Origin: Ustilaginoidea virens
Taxonomy: Eukaryota > Ascomycota > Sordariomycetes > Hypocreales > Clavicipitaceae
Direction of reading: 5' to 3'
Assembly: GCF_000687475.1 (NCBI RefSeq)
Contig: NC_057318.1
Location: 372,001 to 436,000, forward strand
Length of the DNA: 64,000 bases
Positions 41,292-51,787 of the stretch are shown one piece after another; the stretch's first letter is position 1, and each line of letters opens with the position of its first letter. A program made the translations under genes and the position numbers. Below the pieces are notes generated by a model. That model made no database searches. It was not told the DNA's origin and worked only from the letters and a program-made list of their open reading frames with translations.

Positions 41292-44200
41292 CTAGCATTC
41301 GCGATGCTCATCGTCCAGAGTATTCTCCTCGCCCTCGAGCTGGTGGTTTGGCTGGTGTGGATGGCGACCAAGTTCACAGCAGGCCTGACGTGGGTTGTGG
41401 ATGTGGTGCTGCACATTGTTGGTCTGGGGCAGTGAGGAAAATCATGATCAATATTCTTGGATGGGTGGGCGTCGTGGACAAATCTACGGAGTAGTCCGGT
41501 CTGATGTTGTTATTTCAGGCGAGGCTTGGTTGGGTCTCACGGAGCAGTCTTGATATTTCCATTTCAGGCGAGGCTGGTTGGGTCTCGGGTAGCAGTCTTG
41601 ATATTTCTATTTCGGGCGAGGCTTGGTTGGGGTCATTGACTCGTGTGATTACAGGCTAGTAGTTCTGGCGTAAGATGAGGGATTAACATGACATGCCAGC
41701 GACGAGATACAGACAACAAACCATGGTACAAGCTGTTTATAACCGTCGATGTATAGCATCATCGCCAAGGATGGGCAGGAACAAAGCCCAGCGAGCGGAA
41801 CCAAGACCAGTGAGCATTTCCGGACTCCTACTCTCACGACCGAAACCGGCGCCATGTCTGCCTTGGCGCCGCAATGCCGCAGTGCGGCCATGTCAGACGC
41901 TGCAGTGACCTATTGTGTGTGATTCACCAACCTGGTGGGCATGCTGACAGACAGACTGGAAAACGAAGCGGTCAAGCGCGCTGCTCAACATGGCGTGGCA
42001 CCCATGCCGGTTGTCATGCCTGGCGATCGCTCTGCCACCGCGAACCCATCGGTACTTGGCTCAAGCTTTCGCAAGGAGGACGGACTATTGGGCCCCAACC
42101 CACCCCGACGTCATCTGCATGATGCGGAGCGGCGGTGTTGCCATGGCAACAGGGTATAGATGGAGTCTTGGCGAGGAATAAACAAATCTCGAGATATACT
42201 GGGCAAGTGCTCCGCTACATTACTTCTGACGCATTCATTGCATGCATGCACCTGACCTGAGTCCCTGCAGCTAGCTGGTTTTAAAACCAGTGCTGCCTTT
42301 TGGGTGTACCGTAGCCCAAATCAAGCGCCAAAAAAAGCTAACGGCAAAACCCGTCACGTATGGGTCAAAGACGGCCATTTCGGCGCGCAGACTTGCCGGC
42401 GCGACGTGAGCTTTTTTTGCTCGGCCCGCTGGTGTTTGGAACAAGCACCCTGAATTTGGGAGATGGTCCGCGTGGCGGTTGGCCTGGTTGTTGTGGGGGG
42501 GGTCGGGGGTTCATCGTTCGACCGTCAACGCTGCTCATAAGGCCATAGGTGTTATGGACATTGGAGACAAGACGCAGCGGAGAAAAGGAGAAATACAGTA
42601 CTACGCTTGGCGCATAAGTACAGCGGCGCATTACTTCGTACTTGGCCGGGACTCAAGAGCGGTCGGTCCAGCATTGCATACTCCGTACGGACGTACTGCA
42701 GATGACGACGGTGCTGATTGGGCGGGTTGGTTGGAGAGAGGCCCGGTTGCATTTGGCGCAAGCCACCGTCCGTCGACTTTGCATGTGTCGTCTCATCGGG
42801 GGCAAAAATATCCGAGCCGCCAGCGACCACGTCGACAGGCTGGTGGTCTGCATGGATGGGGCCAGTGGGCTGCAGAGAATTCAGTAGGCGGGCAGCATAT
42901 TTTTTTGATTCTTTTGTTTTCTTTTGTTTCTTTGGCCATTGTACAGCCTGGGAGGGAGTGGCGGATGTTTCTACCCCGTCGTCGTGATGACGAGGAAAGG
43001 GAGGAAATGGGAGCAGCGTCACGGATGAGGGCATTGGTGCCATTGGTGCCACGGTGCCACCCCAGCCCTGAGGGCGATTTGCTTTGCCGAGACAACAGAT
43101 TGGGGCGTGGCAAAGGCCCGTGACGACGGGGCTCTGTCTGATGTCGTGACTGCCGGTCTGCGTGCGTGCGTGCGTGCCTGTCTGTCTGCAGAGAGCGTTT
43201 TTTGCTCTGCGTCGAATCGTCGATTGAGGGGATTGAGGGGAACGCCGTTGATGTTGATTGATTCAGTGGTTCAGCTTGATTGGCGGCGGCGTGGGGCTTG
43301 GAAACTGGCGGGACCAACCGCCGCGGCGTGGGGCCCCCTGGCAGCCACCTGGCCAAGCCCACTAGCCAGCCGCCAAACCCACCGCCCAACCCACCGCCCA
43401 ACCCACTGCCAAAGCCGAGACAGAAATTGCTGCCCCACCAGGGGCCACTTTTCGCTGGGACCCCGCCCCACTGGTTGGCCCCTTCAACTTCAGCGCACCA
43501 GACCAGACCAGACTTTTTTTTTTTTTTTTTTTTCGTGCCCAAGGCCTCTGTGCTCGCTTCGCTGGGATTCGACTCGGGCCCCGACGCCAAGTAAACAGGG
43601 TCAAGCGAGGAAGGCATGGATATCCACCCCCTCTCCCACATCTAAACTATACCGACCTCGCCTGGCCTGGCGGCTCAGAGACCCAGAGACTTTCAGAGCC
43701 GTGAATGTGCGTCTGCTTCGCTTGCTGGCCCCTGCCGCTCTCGTCTCTCGTCTCTCGCACCAGCACCTCGTTTCATACCAGCCACCCGCGGCGCCGTGAT
43801 ACCTTGGTCCCTTTTCATTCTTCCTTGCCCTTGTTCGTTTCAGTGTTCCGTCCCAGCATTAGCGAGCAGCCTCGGCGTTTTCTTTTTTCCTCTGCCGCAT
43901 TTCCTCGTTCCATGCGTTGCGCAGTTTTTTTGCCCCCTTGCCCTGGAGCCCCGGCGTTGTTGCCTGCTTTTGCCCCGGAGCGTTGCCGGCCAGCCCAGCC
44001 TGCCTTTCTCGCCGGGTGAGTGAGCGACGACGGGAAATCCGGCCCGCGTGCGTCGAGCCCAACCGACGGTGCTGAATGACTCGCAGCACTCTCTCTCTCC
44101 TTTTGCTTCACGACACTTGGCATCCTGATGGCTGTTTCGAGACCCCGATAACCCCTCGACCGAGCCGACTCCATCTCGCGCGTTTCATTGCCCCCCTGTC

Positions 44201-44293
44201 GATAGATACGCGAGAAAAGTAAAAACCCTCGGGGAGGAAGGGGGGGGGGGGACGGAAAAGAGCGAGCAACCCGCCCACCCGACGCAGGAGGAC
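41292..44293. other. 3.0-kb intergenic region, no gene recognised
   Basis: A 59-bp direct repeat (GGCGAGGCTTGGTTGGGTCT...CAGTCTTGATATTTC), two and a half copies, lies at about 41517-41637. TACTCCGTA occurs on - at 41485-41493 and on + at 42679-42687. Three 13-bp CCACCGCCCAACC units lie at about 43378-43410, and a 19-T run at about 43515-43533. The last 600 bp, pyrimidine-rich, is probably the leader of the next gene. Frames at 42479-43123 (+) and 42793-43641 (-) look spurious. Confidence 0.45.
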
Positions 44294-46744
44294 ATGAGCA
44301 CACCTCCTCCGCCCCCGCCGCACGGCGAGGTGCCCCGATCGTCGGGGTTGCCGCCCGGCAAGTACGACATTTTCGTCATACCGGAGCATTCGGCCGGGTC
44401 GGGGTTCCTCTACCTGCCGTCGCTGCGGCCCAACGTCAACAGCTTCTTCGCGGGGTTTGCGTCGGCCCTGATACTGGTCGCCCTGTTCCAGAGCATGGCG
44501 CCGGCTTTTCGCGTGTGGTGGGAGAGCTTCCAGGGTCTGGGGAACATGGGGATGACGCTGCTCATCATCGGCGTCGGATTTGGTGCGTGGGCGCTGGGCA
44601 GGACGCAGAAAGACGGCACGTCGTCGAGTTCTCGCCATTATCAAAGCTGGCACAGCAGCGGTGGTAACGGAGGATACTCTTCAGGCGGATTCGGAAACTC
44701 GGGTCCTAGGGCATCTCCTGGTGGAGGAGCGGGAGAAGCACCACCACCTCCGCCTCCTCACGGTAGCCCACCACCGCCTCCTCATGGTAGTCCGCCACCA
44801 CCTCCTCACGGCAGTTCACCGCCGCCTCCACCCCGTGGAAGAGGAGGAGGACCGCCGCCGCATCGTCGGCCGCAGTCGCCGCCAGAACCATCACCGCCTC
44901 CATCGCGGCAGCCATCACCACGACCACCACCACGACCACCACCGCAGCCATCACGGCAGCCATCGCCACGACCACCGCCACGACCACAACCGCAACCAGC
45001 ACCTCAGTCAGCACCTGAGCCAGCATCGCAACAAGCTCCTCAACCACCGCCACAGCCGGCCCCTGGACCGGCACCTCAGCCGGCACCGCCACCTCAACAA
45101 GCTCCTCAAGCACCACAGCCGGCCCCTCAGCAAGCTCCTCAACCACCACCACAGCCGGTACCTCAGCAAGCTCCTCAACCAACACCACAGCCAGAATCGC
45201 AACCACCACCGCAGCCAGCACCGCAACCACCACCGCAGCCAGCACCGCAACCACCACCGCAACCAGCACCTCAACCAGCGCCACAACCACCACAGCCAGA
45301 AAAGCCAAAGACGTCGTGGCAACGGCCAGCACCAGCGCCCAATTCGCCAAAATCTCAAACGCCCAAGGGAACATGGGAAAAGGCTCGTGAAGCGACGAGA
45401 AAGAAGGAGGAGGAGCGAAAAGCCAAAGAAGCGGAGCAAAAGCGACGTGAAGAGGCGGCAAAACGACTGGCAGAGCTGCGAGCCAAGGAGGCAAAGGAGC
45501 GGCAAAAGAGGGAGCACGAGAGAGAGCAAAAGGAAAAGGAGGCCAAAGAAAAGAAGCTAAAAGAGGAAGCCGAGCAGCGACGTAAAGAGCTCGTCGAGAG
45601 ACTAAGGCGAGAGAAGGAGGAGAAAGAAAAGGAGGAGCAAAAGAAGAAAGAGGCCGAGGCCGAGGCCGCAGCCGCAGCCGCAGACGCAGCTGCTTCCCCG
45701 ACATCAGCAGCCGGTGTAGGATCCCCTCGGACAGGGAGCTCGTATGCTTTCTCAGGAGTTGGCGAGAGGATGAGCATGTGGCCCAACGGCCGTCCACCGC
45801 AGCCGCCGCCGTCTTCCGCGGGGTCGTCACCGGGAAAGAAACCGCCCGCCCCGACGGCAAAAACACATGTCAGCACGCCGAACGGGGACGCGCACTCATT
45901 CCGGCCGTACGATCAACCACGGAGCACGCGTCGCAGGCCCTCTGCCTCTTCCTTTACCGCTTCCGACGCATCGTGGGCGCAGTCCCACACCACGTCTCGA
46001 ACGTCGCCCCCGCCCTCCGTACGCGGCCGCGGTCCGTACACGACCAAGGACCCCGACAAGATTGTCATCCAGGCCGTGTACCTGTTCATGAACCAGTACG
46101 CCAAGACGCCGGCCAGCCAGCTCGTCTCCGGCGTGGGATCCGTCACGGACGGCCTCATCCTGCGCGTCACGACGGCGGGCCTCTTCATCGACGACGACGT
46201 CCGCGGCGTGCCCCAGCGTGAATGGGACGTCAAGGCGTGGACGCTCAAGCTCGTCGAGGTGTGGTGCCCGCCGCACTGCCTGAGCGCGTCCGCCGCCACG
46301 GCCGCGCCGAGCCCTCTGGCGGGAGCCAAGAGCGCCCCCCACCTGCTCTACAAGATGGCCACGGCGCGGAGACACGCCGACCGCGACAGCTGCAAGGTCC
46401 TCAACGGCGACGAGGCCGACGCGTTCCTCGCCGACATGCTGCACGCCTGCAAGGACTGCTGCCGCCTCGGCCTGTGCGAGCGGAGGTTCGGAAACACAAA
46501 CATACAGTCCCCCAACGGGCACACGGGCGCGTGGAAGGCCAAGGGCCTGCACATACTCCGCGCCACCGTACGGGACCAAGAAGGCAAGAGGTACTTGTTT
46601 GTCATGAACGAGACGGAGAGCTGGAAGCTGGCGGTCGGGCTGCAGCGGCTGCGAGGCGGCACGCAAGTCCGGCAGCTGGGCGTGGCCGGCATGGCGCCAT
46701 CGGAAGCGCGAGGGACGCTGGAGATGCTGGGATGGTCTGGCTGA
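44294..46744 (+). CDS. Proline-rich membrane protein with two N-terminal helices, long charged coiled coil and conserved C-terminal domain
   Basis: Single exon, 816 residues; the ATG follows GGAGGAC. A cytosolic-looking start with GKYDIFVIPEHSAGSGFLYL precedes two hydrophobic helices at residues 51-69 and 86-102, so both ends should face the same side. Residues about 140-345 are Pro/Gln repeats (PPPQPAPQ type). Residues about 360-485 are an uninterrupted Lys/Glu/Arg/Ala helix, probably coiled coil. The C-terminal 240 residues are a folded domain: KIVIQAVYLFMNQYAKTPAS, LFIDDDVRGVPQREWDVKAW, then KGLHILRATVRDQEGKRYLF with a Trp-containing helix behind it, reminiscent of a PH-like fold. I do not know its function. 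The architecture suggests a membrane-anchored scaffold. Long antisense frames here are artefacts of the repeats. Confidence 0.75.
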   Translation: MSTPPPPPPHGEVPRSSGLPPGKYDIFVIPEHSAGSGFLYLPSLRPNVNSFFAGFASALILVALFQSMAPAFRVWWESFQGLGNMGMTLLIIGVGFGAWALGRTQKDGTSSSSRHYQSWHSSGGNGGYSSGGFGNSGPRASPGGGAGEAPPPPPPHGSPPPPPHGSPPPPPHGSSPPPPPRGRGGGPPPHRRPQSPPEPSPPPSRQPSPRPPPRPPPQPSRQPSPRPPPRPQPQPAPQSAPEPASQQAPQPPPQPAPGPAPQPAPPPQQAPQAPQPAPQQAPQPPPQPVPQQAPQPTPQPESQPPPQPAPQPPPQPAPQPPPQPAPQPAPQPPQPEKPKTSWQRPAPAPNSPKSQTPKGTWEKAREATRKKEEERKAKEAEQKRREEAAKRLAELRAKEAKERQKREHEREQKEKEAKEKKLKEEAEQRRKELVERLRREKEEKEKEEQKKKEAEAEAAAAAADAAASPTSAAGVGSPRTGSSYAFSGVGERMSMWPNGRPPQPPPSSAGSSPGKKPPAPTAKTHVSTPNGDAHSFRPYDQPRSTRRRPSASSFTASDASWAQSHTTSRTSPPPSVRGRGPYTTKDPDKIVIQAVYLFMNQYAKTPASQLVSGVGSVTDGLILRVTTAGLFIDDDVRGVPQREWDVKAWTLKLVEVWCPPHCLSASAATAAPSPLAGAKSAPHLLYKMATARRHADRDSCKVLNGDEADAFLADMLHACKDCCRLGLCERRFGNTNIQSPNGHTGAWKAKGLHILRATVRDQEGKRYLFVMNETESWKLAVGLQRLRGGTQVRQLGVAGMAPSEARGTLEMLGWSG

Positions 46745-47335
46745 GTAGGCGGGATTATGCCATGCCCTCTGGCCGATTTCCGCGCTGTTGGAAGGGCACG
46801 CTTCCGACACACGGCCGTTTCGGAATGCCAAAAAAAAAACACCAGGGAACAGACAGGTGAACGGGGCCTTTATGGGTGCTGGCTGCCCGTCGCGCACAGT
46901 TCTCGGCGAGCAGACCATGTGTCATGTCGCCCACCCTTGGAATGCCCGCACACACGGGGCATTCTGATTTTCTCTTCTTTTCTTTTTTCGGTCTTTGTTG
47001 CGCACAGTAGTCGGGAGCACAAGATACCATGATCATTTGACGCATTGCGGAGGTACATATATCAGTTTTTCATCGATACTCATTACATTGCATATAATAT
47101 CCATCAGATTTTACCACACCCCCCCGCGCGCCTTTTGCCCACTTGTGCCCGTAGCAGCCAGCGCCTGCAACCGTCCATGCACGCCGTACCGTTCGCTCGT
47201 CCATCACGGCGCCGCGCCGCCCGACTGCGCCGGGTTCTGTCTGCCGCGGCAAATAATTGCGCGCTGGGCTTATAACGCACGCTAGGCGGGAAACCCCCCA
47301 GCGACCGGATGCGGTTATTGGCTCGGCGCCCGTGC
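46745..47335. other. Intergenic upstream of tRNA-Gln
   Basis: 3' flank of the proline-rich gene. An A-run lies at about 46832-46840 and AT-rich sequence at 47040-47115. No gene seen. Confidence 0.45.
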
Positions 47336-47422
47336 GGCCCATTAGTCTAGGGGTTAGGACGTTGGATTTTGACTAAGCTTCGGAATCTTCCAAAGACACC
47401 AGTTCGAATCTGGTATGGGCCT
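47336..47422 (+). tRNA. tRNA-Gln (anticodon TTG) with 15-nt intron
   Basis: Acceptor arms GGCCCAT and ATGGGCC pair perfectly, with T as discriminator. The T-arm is ACCAG-TTCGAAT-CTGGT and the anticodon stem is TTGGA/TCCAA. The anticodon TTG is at 47369-47371, then A37, with an intron at 47373-47387 between bases 37 and 38. The D-loop reads TAGGGGTTAGGA. CCA is not encoded. Confidence 0.95.
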
Positions 47423-47905
47423 GAACTTTTGCCTTGCTCTGTCTGTCTGTTTCCTGGTCTTTTTGCCTGCTTTTTACCCTGGTCCCGTTGCTCGTGGGAA
47501 CGGGACTTTTTGGGAGAGAATGTGCTTTTTGCTGGTAGGATTCGGTTAAATATGCACTGGTTTGCGTGTACACCTGGTTTGAGGGTGCACTTGATTGAGT
47601 GTTTTTAGTAGCGGCTGCTGGGTAATGTATGTGTGGCTTCCCTTGAGGACTTCGTAGCCTGACAGCATTTTCCTCGGCGCAGAGGGTAAAACCACTGTTA
47701 CCGACGACCCCGGCAATGGCTGCATTTTATTTCCAGATTCAATACAGTCGGTTTTGTTTATTTCTATTCTTAAGCATGTCACATGGCCCGTTTTCGCCTT
47801 ACTGCCGTGCTTACAAGTCCTCGTCTACGACCCGCCATTACTGATAACCCCCCCAAACTTCAAGCCGGGTTGATGCATGCCCCCGTTCCGTCTGCCCACA
47901 CGGCT
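47423..47905. other. Intergenic, 3' of PNS1
   Basis: A (T)CTGTC repeat lies just after the tRNA and an AT-richer stretch at 47740-47780. Probably terminator and 3' untranslated sequence of the leftward PNS1 gene. Confidence 0.4.
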
Positions 47906-49784
47906 TCACCGCACCTGAATGGCCTGCTGGACCTGCGGGTACAGCCGGACCATTTCGTCATACAGCTGGCGATGCTCCTGCACCATGACCTGGGGATCCC
48001 AGCCGGCGGCCACGAAGATGGTGTCTATGCCGCTGGAGATGGGCGTCGTGAAGATGAGGCATATCTGGAATCCCATCAAAAAGGCAAACGCCACGATGAC
48101 GGGAGTGAAACCGCCGTCCTTGTTGTAGGCTGGGTGGGTGAAGATGAGGTACAGGTAGGCGAAGAGAGCGGTGGCGAAGCCGACAAAGATGGAGCCAAAG
48201 GACAGCACGGGGCCGATGAGGCATTCCTAATGAAAAGAAAAAAAAATGCTTTAGAAGAAGGGCGCCGTCTGTAGCGAGTTGCGGAAAAAAAAAAAGAAAA
48301 GAAAAGACCAGCTTGGTCAGAAGGGGGGGGTTGGGGGGGGGAGGCGGGGTGCGTAACGTACATTGATCAGCGCAGAGATTCCCCGATCTTTGATCATGTT
48401 CCATGTGTCCTTGGCCGCAGGAATGTACGGCTTTCCGTACAAGGCAATGTGGCAAAAGGCATATCTGTTTAGGAACTCGAGCGCCCACTCGAGCAGCGAG
48501 ACGAGGCAGCCAAGGATGCAAAAGATGACGTAGCCGATGGCTCCGCCAACACCGCCGTCCTCGACCGACTGCTGCCGGGCGACAGAACACAGCTGGCGCA
48601 GGAACTGGATAATAGCGACGAGCAAGCTGCCCAGGCTGATGGACCCAAACGAGTACGTGAGCGCTCGTTTGGCGGATCCGCGCGTCGCGCCCTTGGGGAA
48701 GTTGTTGACGCAAAAGTACCACGTGCCGTAGACTCCGGAGATGGTGGTGTGGATGGTGTTCTTGAGCCACTCGGAGATCCAGTACATGGCAAACGTGATG
48801 AAGACGGTCAAGCCAATGACTTTTCCTTTGCTGCAGCCGGCCCCGTTGGCTCCGCACTTTGGATTGTTGGGCGACGGCTCGTAGGTCACGTACACTGCCG
48901 TCAGAGTGACGGAGAACCAGGCCGCAAACGCCGTGGCCAAGAGCCCTCCGACCAGCGACACGAGGTACACATGGCCGTATCGTTTGCTCACGTTGACGCT
49001 GGTCTTGAGCATCAAAGCCGAAAAGGGGATGCGACTGATCCACGTGTAAAAGGCGAAAGCCGTGAGGAGCGAAAAGACGAGGAAGACGATGCCGGCGGAC
49101 CAGTACTTTTTGTAGAGGTAGTAGATGGCCGTGCCTAGGCCCAGGACGATGTTGAGGAGGCCGCTGATCCAGATGAACTGCTTGGGGAAGAGGCGGGCCA
49201 CGGAGATGTAGGCCCAGGAAAGGACAAAGGCGACGACGAGGCCAAAGGCGAAGAGAATGATGGTATTGTTGTTGAGGGAGAAGGAGTTGTTGCCGCCGTA
49301 GATGCCATGGCCCCGAGCGCCCGTAACGTAGCCCCTGATGGAAATGGCGGAGACGACGACGAAGCCCGCAAAGACGAGGAGGAGCTGCCGACGAGTTAGC
49401 TTGCTGGACTTGGACTGTGGGGGGGGGGGGGGGGGGGCATTGTCGGCCAGTTACCAGAATCCCGGCCCAGAGATCATTGTACTTTGGTTTCTCAATCTTG
49501 AAGGCCTGGTCAAAGGTGTAGTCGGCCTCGTTCCCCTTGGGAGGGTTGTAGCTGTAGGGGGGAGGCGGACCGTAGTTGCTTGGATCCTGGCCCTGGCTGT
49601 CGTAATATCCTTGAGGAGGCTGCTGCTGGTGATGCTGCTGGTGATGCTGCTGCTGCCCGTATTGTTGCTGCCCGTACTGCGGTTGACCGTACTGCTGCTG
49701 TCCGTACTGCTGCTGTCCGTACTGCTGCTGTCCCCCCCATGCTCGCTCGTTGCCACTGTTGGCGTAGCTGTCGGCGGCGCCCAT
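47906..49784 (-). CDS. PNS1: Choline-transporter-like (CTL/SLC44) protein Pns1
   Basis: Exons 49784-49455, 49384-48362 and 48226-47906 give 557 residues. Introns 49385-49454 (GTAACT...GGCAG, with a 19-C run on the sense strand and GCTAAC) and 48227-48361 (GTACGT...ATTAG) splice in phase 0. The N-terminus (about 1-75) is a Gln/Tyr/Gly repeat (GQQQYGQQQYGQ), then EKPKYNDLWAGIL opens the first helix. About ten hydrophobic helices follow, with an Asn-rich luminal loop (GGNNSFSLNNNT) and the CTL signature region (TWYFCVNNFPKGATRGSAKR, FGSISLGSLL, YAFCHIALYGKPYIPAAKDTW). It is a plasma-membrane protein related to choline transporters. The yeast Pns1 has not been shown to transport choline, so the substrate stays open. 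Length is close to the yeast protein. Confidence 0.93.
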
Positions 49785-50860
49785 GGTGAGCCGACGCGTG
49801 CGTGAACGAACCGCCGACTGTCGGAGACTCGGGAGCTGTCAGCTGTCAGTCAGAGCTGAGCTGTCCAAGCTGAGCTGTCCAAGCTGAGCTGTCGCAGAGC
49901 GGTAGCGTCGGGAGGCTGATGACGGCAAAGCTCAACCCGAATTGATCGAAAAGGAGTTGGACGACGGCAACTGTGCCCAGCAGCAAGGTCAGGCGACTGC
50001 CGAGTGGGGAGAGGAACACAAGAGCAAGACAAACAAGACTTGGCACGCCAAGCACACACACGTCATGTCACGCATGGCTGGCTGGTGACGCCAAGTGACC
50101 AGCCAGACGCGGCAACGAAGCCAAGCTCGGTTTGCAATGTCTGGGTACAACGTACCAAGCATCTGCACATGCACCAAGCCCGAAAGGGCAGAGCTGCCTT
50201 GCGCGATTGAGCAAAATACTCAAAGCAAAATACTTGAGCGAGGTGCTTATCTGCAACCGCTCAGGATGGGGCAATTGGCTTTGGCCTTGGGGTCTTGGCA
50301 TCGATGACGGAATATGTACAAAGGCTTTTCGAGGAGCCCAGGAGGCAGGAGCCTGCGTTTACCGAGAGATGGCTGGGTGGGGCCTGGGCGCTAGCGCGAT
50401 GGGATGGGGGGGGGCATCCTGGCCAATCACGGCTCCTGTCTGAGAAAAACAAACTTGCTGGGGCTCGTCGGGAGTCGCAAACTCCCGACTCCCGGCTGGG
50501 GATAAAGTTACGCCCGAATGGGGTTTGAACATGCATTTTATTTCGTAAATACCCTTTCAAGTACTCAAATAAAGCAAAGACTGAAACCGTGCGAGCCTGG
50601 CTTGTATTGCCTTCCTCGCTACTGTCGAGAAAAGAATCGTCATGGCCTCGTCGCAAAAGATGCGAGCTCAAGGGAATAACCAGTTACAGCATGACAGTGT
50701 GAACAGCGAGAGCGGCTACCCATCAAAGGCTTACTCTGCCCCATGAATACTATCTCGCAGTCATTCAAACTCGGAAAAAAAAAAGAAAAAATCCTCTTTA
50801 CCGCATGGGATCAGAGACGATTGGCGAGCAAGTTTGGTAAAGCTTTCGGTTTCCCAGACA
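49785..50860. promoter_or_regulatory. Divergent PNS1/methyltransferase intergenic region
   Basis: About 1.1 kb between two divergent starts. AGCTGTC/AGCTGAGCTGTCC repeats lie at 49829-49890 in the PNS1 leader. A G-run occurs at about 50406-50414 and an A-run at 50777-50790 shortly before the methyltransferase start. No gene seen. Confidence 0.5.
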
Positions 50861-51787
50861 ATGGCTGCCACGACTTCCACGACGGTCCTGGCCGACGACT
50901 CCAAACCGGTAATCAATGACAACCCGCAACTCCAGGGCCTCTACAGGTCATTCGAATCACGAGTCGGCTACAAGCTTCTTCTGGGCAACACGCGCCACTT
51001 TGGCTACTGGGAAAAGGACACCTACTGGATGCTCCCCCTCGGTCGCCCCCTGCGCAGGATGGAGGAGAAGATGCACAACCTCCTCAACGTCCCCGCCGGC
51101 TCAAAGGTCTTGGACGCCGGCTGCGGCGTGGGCCATGTTGCCCTCTACGTGGCCGGCCGTGGACTACGCGTGACCGCCATCGACGTCATGGACCATCACC
51201 TGGCCAAGGCCAGGCGCAACGCGGCTCGCGCCGGCGACGTCGGATCGTTGGTGGACGTCCAGAAGATGGATTTCCACCACCTCGAGACCCTAGAGTCCAA
51301 CAGCTTCCAGGGCCTCTACACCATGGAGACGTTTGTCCACGCCACGGATCCGGCGGCGGCTCTCAGGGGCTACTACCGCGTCCTCCAGCCCGGAGGCCGC
51401 CTCGCCATGCACGAATACGACCACGACTACGAATCCGACGAAGCCATCGGCAAGACGCTCGCCAAGCTCATGCGGGAGGTCAGCGACTACGGCGCCATGC
51501 CCACCTGGCAGCGAGCCAGGCGAGGGTACTACAGGCAGCTCCTCGAGGATGCCGGGTTCGTCGACATCACGGAGCACGACTATTCCGAAAACGTGCGTCC
51601 GATGCTGCGCTTGTTCTGGCTTCTGGCTGCCATCCCGTACTACTTTGTTGTGCTTCTCCGCCTCGAGAAGTACTTTGTCAACACCATCGGCGGCGCGAGG
51701 GGGTACTATGCGCAAAAGTACTGGAGATATGTTGCCATCAGCGCAAGGAAGCCCCAGGCGGAGGAAGAGGCCTCGCCCAAGAATTGA
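50861..51787 (+). CDS. Class I SAM-dependent methyltransferase, sterol/UbiE-type, with C-terminal hydrophobic helix
   Basis: Single exon, 308 residues; the start is the ATG opening MAATTSTTVLADD (ACAATGG context). Motif I is KVLDAGCGVGHVALYVAGRG with GCGVGH at 87-92; motif II is VTAIDVMDHHLAKARRNA. Motif post-II/III is FHHLETLESNSFQGLYTMET followed by HATDPAAALRGYYRVLQPGG, all typical of Methyltransf_11/sterol-24-C-methyltransferase relatives. Residues about 249-273 (LRLFWLLAAIPYYFVVLL) could anchor the protein to a membrane. It is not Erg6 itself, since the conserved Erg6 N-terminal motifs are absent. The substrate is unknown. It lies between PNS1 and an amino-acid permease, about 5 kb from the ATRR gene. 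Confidence 0.85.
   Translation: MAATTSTTVLADDSKPVINDNPQLQGLYRSFESRVGYKLLLGNTRHFGYWEKDTYWMLPLGRPLRRMEEKMHNLLNVPAGSKVLDAGCGVGHVALYVAGRGLRVTAIDVMDHHLAKARRNAARAGDVGSLVDVQKMDFHHLETLESNSFQGLYTMETFVHATDPAAALRGYYRVLQPGGRLAMHEYDHDYESDEAIGKTLAKLMREVSDYGAMPTWQRARRGYYRQLLEDAGFVDITEHDYSENVRPMLRLFWLLAAIPYYFVVLLRLEKYFVNTIGGARGYYAQKYWRYVAISARKPQAEEEASPKN

Noticed and set aside
44706..45866. Long antisense frames (up to 386 codons) opposite the proline-rich gene
   Set aside because: They are Leu/Val/Ala or Leu/Arg/Trp repeats produced by reading the Pro/Gln codons backwards; no start context, domain or splice support.
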